From Nitrosomonas sp. Nm84 (GTDB taxonomy: Bacteria; Pseudomonadota; Gammaproteobacteria; Burkholderiales; Nitrosomonadaceae), in the NCBI RefSeq assembly GCF_003201565.1, contig NZ_QJJP01000010.1:1-64000 (forward strand): a stretch of 64,000 nucleotides of DNA. The letters are read 5' to 3'. The position numbers were made by a program, and so were the translations under genes. The notes beneath the pieces were generated by a model. It did not search any database, was not told where the DNA came from, and saw nothing but the letters and a program-made list of their open reading frames with translations. The number at the start of each line of letters is the position of its first letter. Positions within the stretch are counted from its first letter, which is position 1. This document shows positions 31,614 to 40,051 of the stretch, piece after piece.

Positions 31614-31793
31614 ATGGATTGGATGCAAATTATCTCTGCACTGGCACTGGTGGTATTCATTGTAATTCTGTTTCCTACAGCTTTGGATAGGATGAAAAAT
31701 AGCCCAAAAGGTACATCTTCTGATTGGATGGGTTTTGTTGTTCCCATTGTGGTTATTGTTCTATTTATCATGTTTTTAATTGCGCTAGTTTAG
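31614..31793 (+). CDS. Small two-helix membrane protein
   Basis: About 59 residues from ATG 31614 (MDWMQIISALALVV), with AGAGG at 31598-31602 upstream; a GTG at 31590 would add eight residues. There are two hydrophobic helices (IISALALVVFIVILF and VVPIVVIVLFIMFLIALV) separated by a short charged loop (DRMKNSPKGTSSDW). Function unknown. The gene sits between a terminator and an IS remnant. Confidence 0.7.
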   Translation: MDWMQIISALALVVFIVILFPTALDRMKNSPKGTSSDWMGFVVPIVVIVLFIMFLIALV

Positions 31794-32543
31794 ATCATAT
31801 TTTGCACACTTGTTGAGACCAGAAGTGGCCTCACTTGATTGGACAGTTTTTTGCATTGCAGGTAGGTAATCGAAGTAGAACTCATTTGGTGTTCTGTCGT
31901 CAAACGCGGTGTAAGGTCTGTTTTGGTTGTAGAACATGAAATATTTCTCTAAGCCTTGTTTTGCATCACACGCGCTGTCGTAGGCGTGCAGATATACCTC
32001 TTCGTATTTAACGCTCTTCCAAAGCCGTTCGACAAATACATGATCACACCAGCTACCCTTACCGTCCATGCTGATCTGGATACCGTTATCCTTCAGCAGC
32101 CCGGTGAATTCCAAGCTGGTGAATCGGCAACCTTGGTCAGTATTGAAGATATCCGGTTTGCCATGCTTGTTTGTGGCTTCTTGCACAGATTCAATACAGA
32201 AGTCGGCAGTCAGGGTGTTAGATAATCGCCATGACAGCACCCGACGGCTTGCCCAGTCGATACGGCGAACAGATAAACGAAGCCACGTTTCATTGGAATG
32301 TACGTGATATCTGCTGCCCAGACATGGTTTGAGCGGGTGATGGACAAATTGCGTAACCGATACGGATAAACTGGATGCGCCTGATACCGCTTGCTGGTGC
32401 TGGGCTTGCGGTAGATTGCGTGGATTCCCATTCGCTTCATCAGCGTAGATACACGACGCCGGTCGGTAGTATGCTGTTGAGCGTGCCACATCCAGTAGCC
32501 GACATTGCTTCACCAGCGATAGTCCGTGAGTTCGGTCTATCAT
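31785..32543 (-). pseudogene. IS3-family OrfB transposase, frameshifted and deleted
   Basis: The N-terminus (GLSLVKQCRLLDVARSTAYY) and the C-terminal half (RRVLSWRLSNTLTADFCIES, IFNTDQGCRFTSLEF, SMDGKGSWCDHVFVERLWKS) are in one frame. The middle (STLMKRMGIHAIYRKP, then [20 protein letters not shown]) is in another, readable at about 32260-32455. Between YYRPAS and RRRVSTLM a block of roughly 35 codons normally present is lost, and the frame slips again near 32260. The last 15 or so residues come from flanking DNA. Not functional. Confidence 0.85.
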
Positions 32544-32914
32544 CGCTTTGCGCTCAACAATCCCGCCTTGATGAGCGCGCCTTCTAAAAAATCATTCTCC
32601 AACGTGAGCTGCCCAATCTTGGCGTGAAGTATCTTGAGATCAGGCGCGGCGGCCTTTGCTTTTGAATTACTCCCGAATACATCGATTGCAGATTCCTGTA
32701 ACTGCTGCTTCCATTCCGAAATCTGATTCGGATGCACATCAAATTGTTCAGCTAACTCAGCTAGGGTCTTATCACCCTTGATCGCAGCTATTGCCACTTT
32801 GGCTTTGAATCCCGCTGCATGATTCCTTCTCGTCCTTTTTATATTCTCGCTCCTTTTCTTGCGGCCTATTACACGGCTTGGGTTGAGCAAGATTAACACT
32901 TATCCGGCTGTCCG
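31840..32914 (-). mobile_element. Decayed IS3-family insertion sequence
   Basis: About 1.07 kb bounded by short imperfect inverted ends, TGGACAG at 31840-31846 and CTGTCCG at 32908-32914 (CGGACAG on the minus strand). It holds orfA and a multiply broken orfB. The orfB frame runs past the right end into flanking DNA, which explains its odd C-terminus. No target duplication is recognised. Inserted between the small membrane protein gene and the cox cluster. Confidence 0.75.
32540..32899 (-). pseudogene. IS3-family OrfA (helix-turn-helix) remnant
   Basis: OrfA-type DNA-binding protein with the usual helix-turn-helix ([20 protein letters not shown]) and leucine-zipper tail ([20 protein letters not shown]). 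Relatives start at Met just before [12 protein letters not shown]; here that position is ATA, so the native start seems lost and only upstream starts remain. It overlaps orfB by four bases, as in IS3 elements that use a programmed frameshift. Considered dead with the element. Confidence 0.7.
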
Positions 32915-33305
32915 AATTTGCGAAGCCATTTCTAAAATAAAGATAGGATTTTTTTGATTTGAAGGTTTTTGTTGGGGGTGATTAAATGGCAATACCATTT
33001 TATAAGCAGGGTAATATTGCTATAAGAATCATGAATTTTCCTTGTTTGAGCAACAGCGGCATGCTAGAATTTCTACTTGATTGATTAGCGTGTAGAAGAT
33101 ATTTACAACTAATAAAATCTAAGTTGCGGATAATAAGGAAATTCGGTCAAGGAAATGTAATTGTCGTCAATCATGGTGTGGTTTTAACAAAATAGGATTC
33201 TTAGGTATGGCTCTCGTAAGTTAGTAGAGCATATTAAAGCTGAGCTTTGTAATGTTCTTGGTCGTATTTGGAATTCGTAAAATTAGTAATCATGTGGGGG
33301 GAAAT
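32915..33305 (+). other. Non-coding region before the cox cluster
   Basis: 391 bases of AT-rich sequence between the IS remnant and coxB. No gene or RNA is recognisable. It must contain the cox promoter unless transcription comes from elsewhere; I see no confident hexamers. A purine-rich ribosome site (GTGGGGGGAAAT) precedes the coxB ATG at 33306. Confidence 0.5.
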
Positions 33306-34127
33306 ATGAGAAGTAAATCAGTAGCAGCCCTGGCGGGGGTATCCGCTCTCGCTTTGTACTCAAGCATGGCAATAGGGTCTAAATACAATTTGCCCGAGCC
33401 GCAGAGTGTCATAGCGAAAGATATTTATGATCAGCATATTGTGCTGTTGTGGATTTGTTTGGTTATATTTATTGGTGTGTTTGGCGTCATGTTTTATTCA
33501 ATACTCAAGCACCGTAAATCTCTTGGTTATAAGGCGGCAAATTTTCATCATAGCACCGCAGTCGAAGTGGTGTGGACGATAATACCTTGTCTTATATTGA
33601 TTGTAATGGCGTACCCAGCAACAAAGACAGTCATCGCGATGAAAGACACATCAAGTCCTGATATGACTATAAAGGCAACTGGTTACCAGTGGATGTGGGG
33701 TTATGATTATCTGCAAGGCGAAGGTGAAGGGATCAGTTTCTTTAGTAAGCTATCGACGCCACGAGTTCAAATTGAAAATAAAGCACCTAAAGGTGAAAAT
33801 TATTTACTGGAGGTTGATAACCGTGTGGTCGTGCCTGTTGGAAAGAAAGTGCGAGTTATCATAACTGCAAATGATGTGCTGCATGCTTGGTGGGTGCCGG
33901 CATTGGGTATTAAGCAAGATGCTATTCCAGGTTTTATTCGTGATACATGGTTCACAGCAGATAAGCCAGGAATCTATCGTGGTCAATGCGCTGAGTTATG
34001 TGGTAAAGACCATGGATATATGCCGATTGTAGTAGAGGTAATGGAGGCAGGTGAATATACTAAATGGGTTGCTGCTCAGCAAGGCGCATCCGCAGTTAAA
34101 ACATCAATGCATGTGGAAAATAAGTAA
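33306..34127 (+). CDS. coxB: Cytochrome c oxidase subunit II
   Basis: CuA-bearing subunit II of an aa3-type oxidase, about 273 residues from ATG 33306. A signal-like N-terminus (AALAGVSALALYSSMA) and two transmembrane helices (VLLWICLVIFIGVFGVMFY; VVWTIIPCLILIVMAYPAT) come first, then a periplasmic cupredoxin domain. CuA ligands are visible: His in NDVLHAWWVPALG, and the cluster CAELCGKDHGYMP. No C-terminal cytochrome c domain, so not a caa3 type. It accepts electrons from cytochrome c and passes them to subunit I. Confidence 0.95.
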   Translation: MRSKSVAALAGVSALALYSSMAIGSKYNLPEPQSVIAKDIYDQHIVLLWICLVIFIGVFGVMFYSILKHRKSLGYKAANFHHSTAVEVVWTIIPCLILIVMAYPATKTVIAMKDTSSPDMTIKATGYQWMWGYDYLQGEGEGISFFSKLSTPRVQIENKAPKGENYLLEVDNRVVVPVGKKVRVIITANDVLHAWWVPALGIKQDAIPGFIRDTWFTADKPGIYRGQCAELCGKDHGYMPIVVEVMEAGEYTKWVAAQQGASAVKTSMHVENK

Positions 34128-34139
34128 AAGGAGATAACT

Positions 34140-35726
34140 ATGGCAGCAGTACACGGTGACGCACACGGTCACGGACATGATGACCATCATCCCAGTGGGA
34201 TAATGCGCTGGATTACAACGACCAATCATAAAGACATTGGTACGATGTACCTGTGGTTTAGTTTTGCAATGTTTCTGGTGGGTGGAACATTGGCAATGGG
34301 GATTCGCGCTGAGTTATATCAGCCTGGTATTCAGATACTACAACCTGAATTATTTAATCAATTTACAACATTGCACGGTCTAATAATGGTTTTTGGTGCC
34401 ATTATGCCGGCTTTTGTTGGGTTTGCTAACTGGCAGGTGCCAATGATGATTGGTGCACCGGATATGGCTTTTGCTCGAATGAACAACTGGAGTTTTTGGT
34501 TGTTGCCAGTGGCAGCCACTTTGCTGATTAGTTCATTTTTTGTACCAGGGGGTGCGGCAGCAGGTGGCTGGACTTTCTATCCGCCACTTTCTACTCAGGG
34601 CGGTCTAGGCGTAGATCTGATGATTTTTGCAGTTCATATTTTAGGTGCTTCCTCAATTATGGGCTCAATCAATATCATTACCACTATTTTAAATATGCGT
34701 GCGCCAGGCATGACGCTGATGAAAATGCCAATGTTCGTATGGACATGGTTGATTACGGCGTATCTGTTGGTTCTGGTTATGCCCGTACTGGCTGGTGTGG
34801 TAACCATGTTGCTGACAGATCGACACTTTGGTACGAGCTTCTTTAATGCAGCCGGTGGTGGTGATCCAGTTATGTTCCAGCATATTTTCTGGTTCTTTGG
34901 TCATCCGGAAGTTTACATTATGATTTTGCCGTCATTCGGTATTGTGTCTGAAGTGATTCCGACATTCTCACGTAAACCGCTATTTGGTTATTCATCGATG
35001 GTTTATGCAACTGCATCAATTGCGATTTTGTCTTGTGTTGTATGGGCGCATCACATGTTTACAGCAGGAATGCCGACAGTTGGTCAATTGTTTTTCATGT
35101 ATGCGACCATGCTGATTGCTGTTCCAACAGCGGTTAAAGTTTTTAACTGGACAGCTACTATGTGGCGCGGTTCGATGACATTTGAAACGCCGATGTTGTT
35201 TTCAATCGGTTTTATTTTTCTGTTTGTGATCGGTGGATTTAGCGGTGTGATCTGCGCAATTGTTCCAATTGATATACAAGTTCAAGATACCTATTATGTA
35301 ATTGCGCATTTCCATTATGTTCTGGTTTCTGGTTCGTTATTTGCATTATTTGCGGGCGCATACTATTGGATACCCAAATGGACCGGTCATATGTATAACG
35401 AAACATTGGGTAAATGGCATTTCTGGTTATCAATGTTCTTCTTTAATCTAACATTCTTTGTGCAACATTTCTTGGGCTTGGCAGGTATGCCACGTAGAAT
35501 TCCAGACTACAACTTGCAGTTTGCAGATTTCAACATGATTTCTAGCATTGGTGCATTTGGATTTGGACTGACACAGCTTCTTTTCTTATACATCATGATT
35601 AGTTGTATTCGTAGTGGAGAAAAAGCACCCCAAAAACCATGGGACGGCGCTACAACACTAGAATGGACGCATTTGCCATGCCCAGCGCCATATCATAGTT
35701 TTGAGAAGCCACCTATTGTTAAGTAA
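34140..35726 (+). CDS. coxA: Cytochrome c oxidase subunit I
   Basis: Catalytic heme-copper subunit, 528 residues, 12 transmembrane helices. Ligand and channel motifs: TTLHGLIMVFGAIMP (low-spin heme His), WFFGHPEVYIMILPSFG (CuB His, Tyr, and the D-channel Glu), WAHHMFTAG (CuB His pair) and IAHFHYVLVSG (heme a3 and heme a His). A-family oxidase. The His-rich N-terminus (HGDAHGHGHDDHHP) precedes the first helix. Confidence 0.97.
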   Translation: MAAVHGDAHGHGHDDHHPSGIMRWITTTNHKDIGTMYLWFSFAMFLVGGTLAMGIRAELYQPGIQILQPELFNQFTTLHGLIMVFGAIMPAFVGFANWQVPMMIGAPDMAFARMNNWSFWLLPVAATLLISSFFVPGGAAAGGWTFYPPLSTQGGLGVDLMIFAVHILGASSIMGSINIITTILNMRAPGMTLMKMPMFVWTWLITAYLLVLVMPVLAGVVTMLLTDRHFGTSFFNAAGGGDPVMFQHIFWFFGHPEVYIMILPSFGIVSEVIPTFSRKPLFGYSSMVYATASIAILSCVVWAHHMFTAGMPTVGQLFFMYATMLIAVPTAVKVFNWTATMWRGSMTFETPMLFSIGFIFLFVIGGFSGVICAIVPIDIQVQDTYYVIAHFHYVLVSGSLFALFAGAYYWIPKWTGHMYNETLGKWHFWLSMFFFNLTFFVQHFLGLAGMPRRIPDYNLQFADFNMISSIGAFGFGLTQLLFLYIMISCIRSGEKAPQKPWDGATTLEWTHLPCPAPYHSFEKPPIVK

Positions 35727-35744
35727 AACAATAAGAGAAAACGT

Positions 35745-35849
35745 ATGTCACAAGAAACAGATGGTAAGCGTAGGAAACTTAGAACAGCGATGTTCTTGTT
35801 AATTACGGTTATAGCACTTTATGTAACGGCCATAGTGAAACAATGGTAA
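35745..35849 (+). CDS. Cytochrome oxidase small assembly protein (34 residues)
   Basis: A 34-residue open frame between coxA and ctaG: a charged N-terminus (MSQETDGKRRKLRTAM) followed by one hydrophobic helix (FLLITVIALYVTAIV) and KQW. Betaproteobacteria commonly carry a tiny protein of this design in exactly this place, annotated as a cytochrome oxidase small assembly protein. AAGAGAAA precedes the ATG and its stop overlaps the ctaG start by several bases (ATGGTAA), supporting translation. Exact function unknown. Confidence 0.8.
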   Translation: MSQETDGKRRKLRTAMFLLITVIALYVTAIVKQW

Positions 35850-36388
35850 AAAATAGCTTGAGCGCGAATGTATTGATGATGAAAAAGTTGTTGGTTTTCA
35901 CATTGGTAATGTTTATTTTTGGTTTTGCGCTTGTGCCTTTTTATGAAAAGTTTTGCGAAGTAACCGGGATTAATAATCTGCTAAAACCGGATGTGCTGGT
36001 TAAAGACAATTGGGTAGATGAGGGGCGTTGGGTTGTCGTTGAGTTTGATGCAAATACAAGGGGATTGCCTTGGAGCTTTAAACCATTGCAAACTAGCGCT
36101 CGCATCCATCCAGGTGAACCAGTAGATGTGATGTACGAAATCACAAATAATTCAGATCGCGAGATTAGTGGACAAGCTATACCTAGTTATAGTCCGCGTT
36201 TCTTGGATAAGCATCTGAAAAAATTTGAATGTTTTTGTTTTACTAAACAGGTACTCAAACCAAATGAGACTAGACAAATGCCGGTGCAATTTGTTATTGA
36301 GCCAGGGTTGCCAACTGATATACAAACTGTGACTATTTCATATACTTTTTTTGAATTACCTGCTGGCACAAGTGCAATCAAAAAGTAA
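35843..36388 (+). CDS. ctaG: Cytochrome c oxidase assembly protein CtaG/Cox11
   Basis: Copper chaperone that delivers CuB to subunit I, 181 residues. One N-terminal membrane anchor (KLLVFTLVMFIFGFALVPFY) is followed by a periplasmic beta domain with the copper motif KKFECFCFTKQVL. The start overlaps the end of the small assembly gene. Confidence 0.95.
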   Translation: MVKNSLSANVLMMKKLLVFTLVMFIFGFALVPFYEKFCEVTGINNLLKPDVLVKDNWVDEGRWVVVEFDANTRGLPWSFKPLQTSARIHPGEPVDVMYEITNNSDREISGQAIPSYSPRFLDKHLKKFECFCFTKQVLKPNETRQMPVQFVIEPGLPTDIQTVTISYTFFELPAGTSAIKK

Positions 36389-36399
36389 GGAATAAAAAG

Positions 36400-36609
36400 T
36401 TGAACAAAATTAGCGAAAAGCAAGAAAGCGTAAGTGTCTGGCAAATCGCAAAAGCGGTAATGTTCGCCTTTATGGGTATTAGAAAAAAAAGTGACCTTGA
36501 ACATGATGCTGCGATTTTAAAACCAGTGCATGTAATCACAGGTGGAATTATTGGGGCAATACTTTTTGTAGTTGGTGTGATGTTGCTAGTTAGATTGGTT
36601 GTTAGTTAG
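36400..36609 (+). CDS. DUF2970 membrane protein
   Basis: A 69-residue DUF2970 protein starting at TTG 36402-adjacent (36400-36402), with TAAGG at 36386-36390. It has the family block VWQIAKAVMFAFMGIRKKSD and one C-terminal helix (VITGGIIGAILFVVGVMLLV). It is regularly found between ctaG and coxC in betaproteobacteria; a role in oxidase assembly is inferred from position only. Confidence 0.85.
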   Translation: MNKISEKQESVSVWQIAKAVMFAFMGIRKKSDLEHDAAILKPVHVITGGIIGAILFVVGVMLLVRLVVS

Positions 36610-36641
36610 AAATTAAAAATCATAAGTAGGAGGAGAGAAGA

Positions 36642-37499
36642 ATGAGTCAAGAATCAGGGCATTACTACGTCCCAGCTCCATCGTCGTATCCAATTATTGG
36701 ATCAACGGCAATTTTATTCATGGGATCAGGCGCAGCCTTAACCATGAATAAAATTGAGTTAGGCTATGGTCTTTTAGCAATAGGTTTTGCGATTTTGATT
36801 TATATGTTGTTCGGATGGTTTGGTACAGTTGCCAGAGAAAGTGAAAGCGGTAAATATGATGAGCAGGTTGATCTATCATTTCGGTGGGGAATGAGCTGGT
36901 TTATTTTTACCGAAATAATGTTTTTTTGTGCTTTCTTTGGGGCATTATTTTACATGCGCAACTTGTCGATTCCCTGGTTGGTAGAAGAAAGTACCGTACT
37001 TGGAAATCAATTCTGGTCAGCCTATGATGGTACATGGCCAACTGCAGGGCCAGGTGTTCATGAGCAATTTACTTCAATGGGAGCCTGGGGCTTACCAGCA
37101 TTTAATACATTACTGCTGTTGACTTCAGGTGTTACAGTCACATTCGCGCATTGGAGATTGAAAGAGAACAGACGTGATGGATTGAAAGCATGGTTGCTGG
37201 CTACCATATTTTTAGGTGTATTGTTTATAGCATGTCAAGCTTATGAATATATTCATGCATATAATGATCTGAATTTAAAATTAACAACTGGTGCCTATGG
37301 CTCGACCTTTTTCATGTTGACGGGTTTCCATGGCTTTCACGTGACAATTGGTACAATTATGTTGATTGTCATCTATTTCCGTAGTGTGGCAGGTCATTTT
37401 ACACCAGAACATCATTTTGGATTTGAAGGTGTAGCTTGGTACTGGCACTTTGTGGACGTCGTCTGGTTAGGATTGTTCATTTTTGTGTATTTAATGTAG
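36642..37499 (+). CDS. coxC: Cytochrome c oxidase subunit III
   Basis: Integral subunit III, 285 residues, seven transmembrane helices; stabilises the oxidase and supports proton uptake. Conserved blocks: MSWFIFTEIMFFCAFFGALF, LTGFHGFHVTIGTIML, WYWHFVDVVWLGLFIFVYL. AGGAGG lies upstream of the ATG. Confidence 0.96.
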   Translation: MSQESGHYYVPAPSSYPIIGSTAILFMGSGAALTMNKIELGYGLLAIGFAILIYMLFGWFGTVARESESGKYDEQVDLSFRWGMSWFIFTEIMFFCAFFGALFYMRNLSIPWLVEESTVLGNQFWSAYDGTWPTAGPGVHEQFTSMGAWGLPAFNTLLLLTSGVTVTFAHWRLKENRRDGLKAWLLATIFLGVLFIACQAYEYIHAYNDLNLKLTTGAYGSTFFMLTGFHGFHVTIGTIMLIVIYFRSVAGHFTPEHHFGFEGVAWYWHFVDVVWLGLFIFVYLM

Positions 37500-37532
37500 T
37501 AATAATTAACTAATAATAAAGAACTCCGGTTT

Positions 37533-37579
37533 TTACACATGTGGTGAAAATGGAAATTTTAAATTCACCGCAAGTGTAA
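37533..37579 (+). repeat. Stem-loop after coxC
   Basis: TTACACATGTGGTGAA (37533-37548) pairs with TTCACCGCAAGTGTAA (37564-37579) with two mismatches and a 15-base loop. It lies 33 bases after the coxC stop and before surf1, and could reduce read-through or stabilise the upstream message. Confidence 0.55.
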
Positions 37580-37671
37580 GAACAGGAAGTAATCAAATTT
37601 TGGAATAATAGTCAATTTATTTCAAACTGACACTAAGATAGACTATTTAAATCAATTCAAACTCCTGTTCT
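37579..37671. repeat. 9-bp inverted repeat upstream of surf1
   Basis: AGAACAGGA (37579-37587) and TCCTGTTCT (37663-37671) are perfect inverted copies 75 bases apart in the 200-base gap between coxC and surf1. They may form an alternative structure with the preceding stem. Meaning unknown. Confidence 0.4.
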
Positions 37672-37700
37672 GTAGCAGCTAAATTTTAAGCAAACCAAGA

Positions 37701-38429
37701 ATGATTGTATTGGGATATCGTTTTGAACCGAAGCTCTGGGCGATCATTGTAACCATAGCATCAGCACTAATTTTTATTGAGCTGGGAAAATGGCAGCTGT
37801 CTCGGGCAGATGAAAAAACTGTACGCTATGAGCAGTTAGAAGAATATGCAAAACAGTCTCCCATCAAGTTACCAGGAGTTTTGATAAAGCTCGAAGATTT
37901 TCAATATCGTGAAGTAGAAGTAGAAGGGGAGTACTTGCCTGAATACACGATATTTATAGACAACAAAACTCATAAAGGACATGCCGGCTATCACATTATT
38001 ACGCCACTTAAGATTGCAAATAGTTCGATGTGCGTGGCAATTAATAGAGGATGGGTGGCTACTGGCTATGATAGAGGAGTGCTTCCAGAAATTGCGGAAG
38101 TGGAAGTAAATGCGCAGGTAAAAGTAACTGGTATCGTGGCTTCATCAGAACTAAGAACTCTAAAACTATCAGATACATCACCGATTGGTAAAGTTTGGAG
38201 TAATTTTGATCTGAATCGATATCAGGAAATAATAAATTTAAAAATGCAACCTATAATGGTTCTGCAAAAAGACAGGATAGAAGATGGGCTGATACGGGAT
38301 TGGGATAAACCTGACTCTGGAGCATCCAAAAATATAGGTTATGCGGTTCAATGGTTTTTATTAGCTGCTACAGCGATAATTATATTCTTAGTGTTGAATG
38401 TCAAACGAAAAAATTCAAAAAGCGAATAG
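37701..38429 (+). CDS. SURF1 family oxidase assembly protein
   Basis: SURF1/Shy1-type protein, 242 residues, with two terminal membrane helices (LWAIIVTIASALIFIELG and WFLLAATAIIIFLVL) and a periplasmic domain between. Family blocks: LGKWQLSRADEK, GHAGYHIITPL, INRGWVATGYD. It assists heme a insertion into subunit I. The next gene overlaps its 3' end by 32 bases. Confidence 0.93.
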   Translation: MIVLGYRFEPKLWAIIVTIASALIFIELGKWQLSRADEKTVRYEQLEEYAKQSPIKLPGVLIKLEDFQYREVEVEGEYLPEYTIFIDNKTHKGHAGYHIITPLKIANSSMCVAINRGWVATGYDRGVLPEIAEVEVNAQVKVTGIVASSELRTLKLSDTSPIGKVWSNFDLNRYQEIINLKMQPIMVLQKDRIEDGLIRDWDKPDSGASKNIGYAVQWFLLAATAIIIFLVLNVKRKNSKSE

Positions 38430-38979
38430 GCGTAAGTTTCTACTACTATTGGTATTAATGTGTGCACCGGTTGTAATTTCATATTCTTTGTATTTTTCAG
38501 AATACAAACCGGAAAGTAAGCACTATGGTGATTTAATTCCTGTGACCAAGGTTGCGGGAAAAGGCACGAATCAAATTGATAATACAATCCTTCGAATGAA
38601 GGATTTTCATGGTAAATGGATATTGGTAACGGTAGACTCTGGGCACTGTGACGAAGCTTGTCAGAGTAAGTTATATTTTATGCGCCAAGTTCGATTAGTT
38701 CAGGGAAAAGAAAAACATCGAATTGAACGACTTTGGCTTATTAATGATGATGTTGCTCCAGATGCTGAATTAACTAAACAGCATGAAGGTACATTTTTTG
38801 TTAATGCAAAAGATAGTGAAATTTTGAGTTCTATCGAAACTAAAGAGGTACAAACAAAGCATATCTATTTGATAGATCCTATCGGAAATCTAATGATGCG
38901 TTTTCCAGAAAATATAGACGGTACTAAAATGGGACACGATATAAAAAGATTATTGCATGTCTCGCAGTTAGAACATTAG
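38398..38979 (+). CDS. Cytochrome oxidase-linked thioredoxin-like membrane protein
   Basis: A 193-residue protein with one N-terminal helix (KFLLLLVLMCAPVVISYSLY) and a periplasmic thioredoxin-like/SCO-like domain holding a Cys pair (DSGHCDEACQSKLYFM) and ending HIYLIDPIGNLMMRFPE. In betaproteobacteria a gene of this type usually sits between surf1 and heme A synthase. A copper or thiol role in oxidase assembly is likely. It overlaps surf1 in another frame; a later start is possible, but the membrane helix argues for the ATG at 38398. Confidence 0.85.
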   Translation: MSNEKIQKANRRKFLLLLVLMCAPVVISYSLYFSEYKPESKHYGDLIPVTKVAGKGTNQIDNTILRMKDFHGKWILVTVDSGHCDEACQSKLYFMRQVRLVQGKEKHRIERLWLINDDVAPDAELTKQHEGTFFVNAKDSEILSSIETKEVQTKHIYLIDPIGNLMMRFPENIDGTKMGHDIKRLLHVSQLEH

Positions 38980-39064
38980 AGAAAAGAACCATACTTATGT
39001 AAGTTAATTGCATGAATTAAAAGATAATAGTATTCTATTTTAATGAATAAAGGAGAACAATGAC

Positions 39065-39958
39065 ATGGCTACCAGCATGGTGTGGCATGAGACAGCATCG
39101 CGTATCAATCAATTTTACCGGTTGACCAAGCCGCGTGTTGTATCACTGATTGTTTTTACCGCAGTCATCGGAATGTTTATGGCAGTACCTGGTGCAGTGC
39201 CGCTAGATACTTTGATATTAGCAACAATAGGTATTGCATTAGTGGCTGGAGCTGCTGCGGCATTAAATTGCTTGGTAGAACAAAAAATGGATGCCGTTAT
39301 GGCACGAACAAAAGGGAGACCACTGCCGCAAGGAAAAGTAAGCATACCAGAGACTTTATTTTTTCTGACGATTGTCGGTGGACTAGGACTCTTTATTTTA
39401 TATAACTGGGTTAATCAACTGACTATGTGGCTGACTCTAGGCACTTTTGTTGGCTATGCGATTATTTACACAGTGATACTCAAACCACTCACACCACAAA
39501 ATATCGTGATTGGGGGCGCATCTGGTGCCATGCCACCGGTCCTGGGATGGACGGCCGTTACAGGTGAAATAGCCAGTGATGCATTATTATTATTTTTGAT
39601 TATCTTTGCTTGGACACCACCTCATTTTTGGGCGCTTGCACTATATAGAAAGAATGAATATGCTTCAATTGGCATGCCTATGCTTCCAGTGACGCATGGT
39701 GATCAATTCACAAAATTACATGTATTGTTATACACGGTTATTTTGTGTGTAGTAACAACTTTACCCTTTATCACTCAAATGAGTGGATTGATCTATTTAG
39801 TGAGTTCAATTCTGCTAAATGGTATTTTTATGTACTACGCGATAGAGATATACCGCAATTATAGTGATCAACTGGCACGAGAAGCATTTCGTTATTCGAT
39901 ACTTTATTTAGCGTTGCTATTTGTAGCATTATTAGTGGATCATTATTTCTTTTTCTAA
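39065..39958 (+). CDS. ctaB: Protoheme IX farnesyltransferase (heme O synthase)
   Basis: Adds the farnesyl tail to heme b, giving heme o, the precursor of heme a for the oxidase. It has 297 residues and about nine membrane helices. UbiA-type Asp-rich motifs: [19 protein letters not shown] and the second block [20 protein letters not shown] is upstream. Heme A synthase (ctaA), normally the preceding gene in this lineage, is absent from the cluster. Confidence 0.95.
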   Translation: MATSMVWHETASRINQFYRLTKPRVVSLIVFTAVIGMFMAVPGAVPLDTLILATIGIALVAGAAAALNCLVEQKMDAVMARTKGRPLPQGKVSIPETLFFLTIVGGLGLFILYNWVNQLTMWLTLGTFVGYAIIYTVILKPLTPQNIVIGGASGAMPPVLGWTAVTGEIASDALLLFLIIFAWTPPHFWALALYRKNEYASIGMPMLPVTHGDQFTKLHVLLYTVILCVVTTLPFITQMSGLIYLVSSILLNGIFMYYAIEIYRNYSDQLAREAFRYSILYLALLFVALLVDHYFFF

Positions 39959-40051
39959 TATTTTCTTCACAAAACCTGTGCTCGCCATATTTTGTGAGCT
40001 ATTTATGAAAGCACTTGTTACAAGCGCAGAATTGAGCAAGAATCTGGGAAG

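Noticed and set aside
37500..37700. Possible DUF2909 gene between coxC and surf1
   Set aside because: Expected there in related genomes, but no open frame with two helices exists; only inverted repeats are seen.
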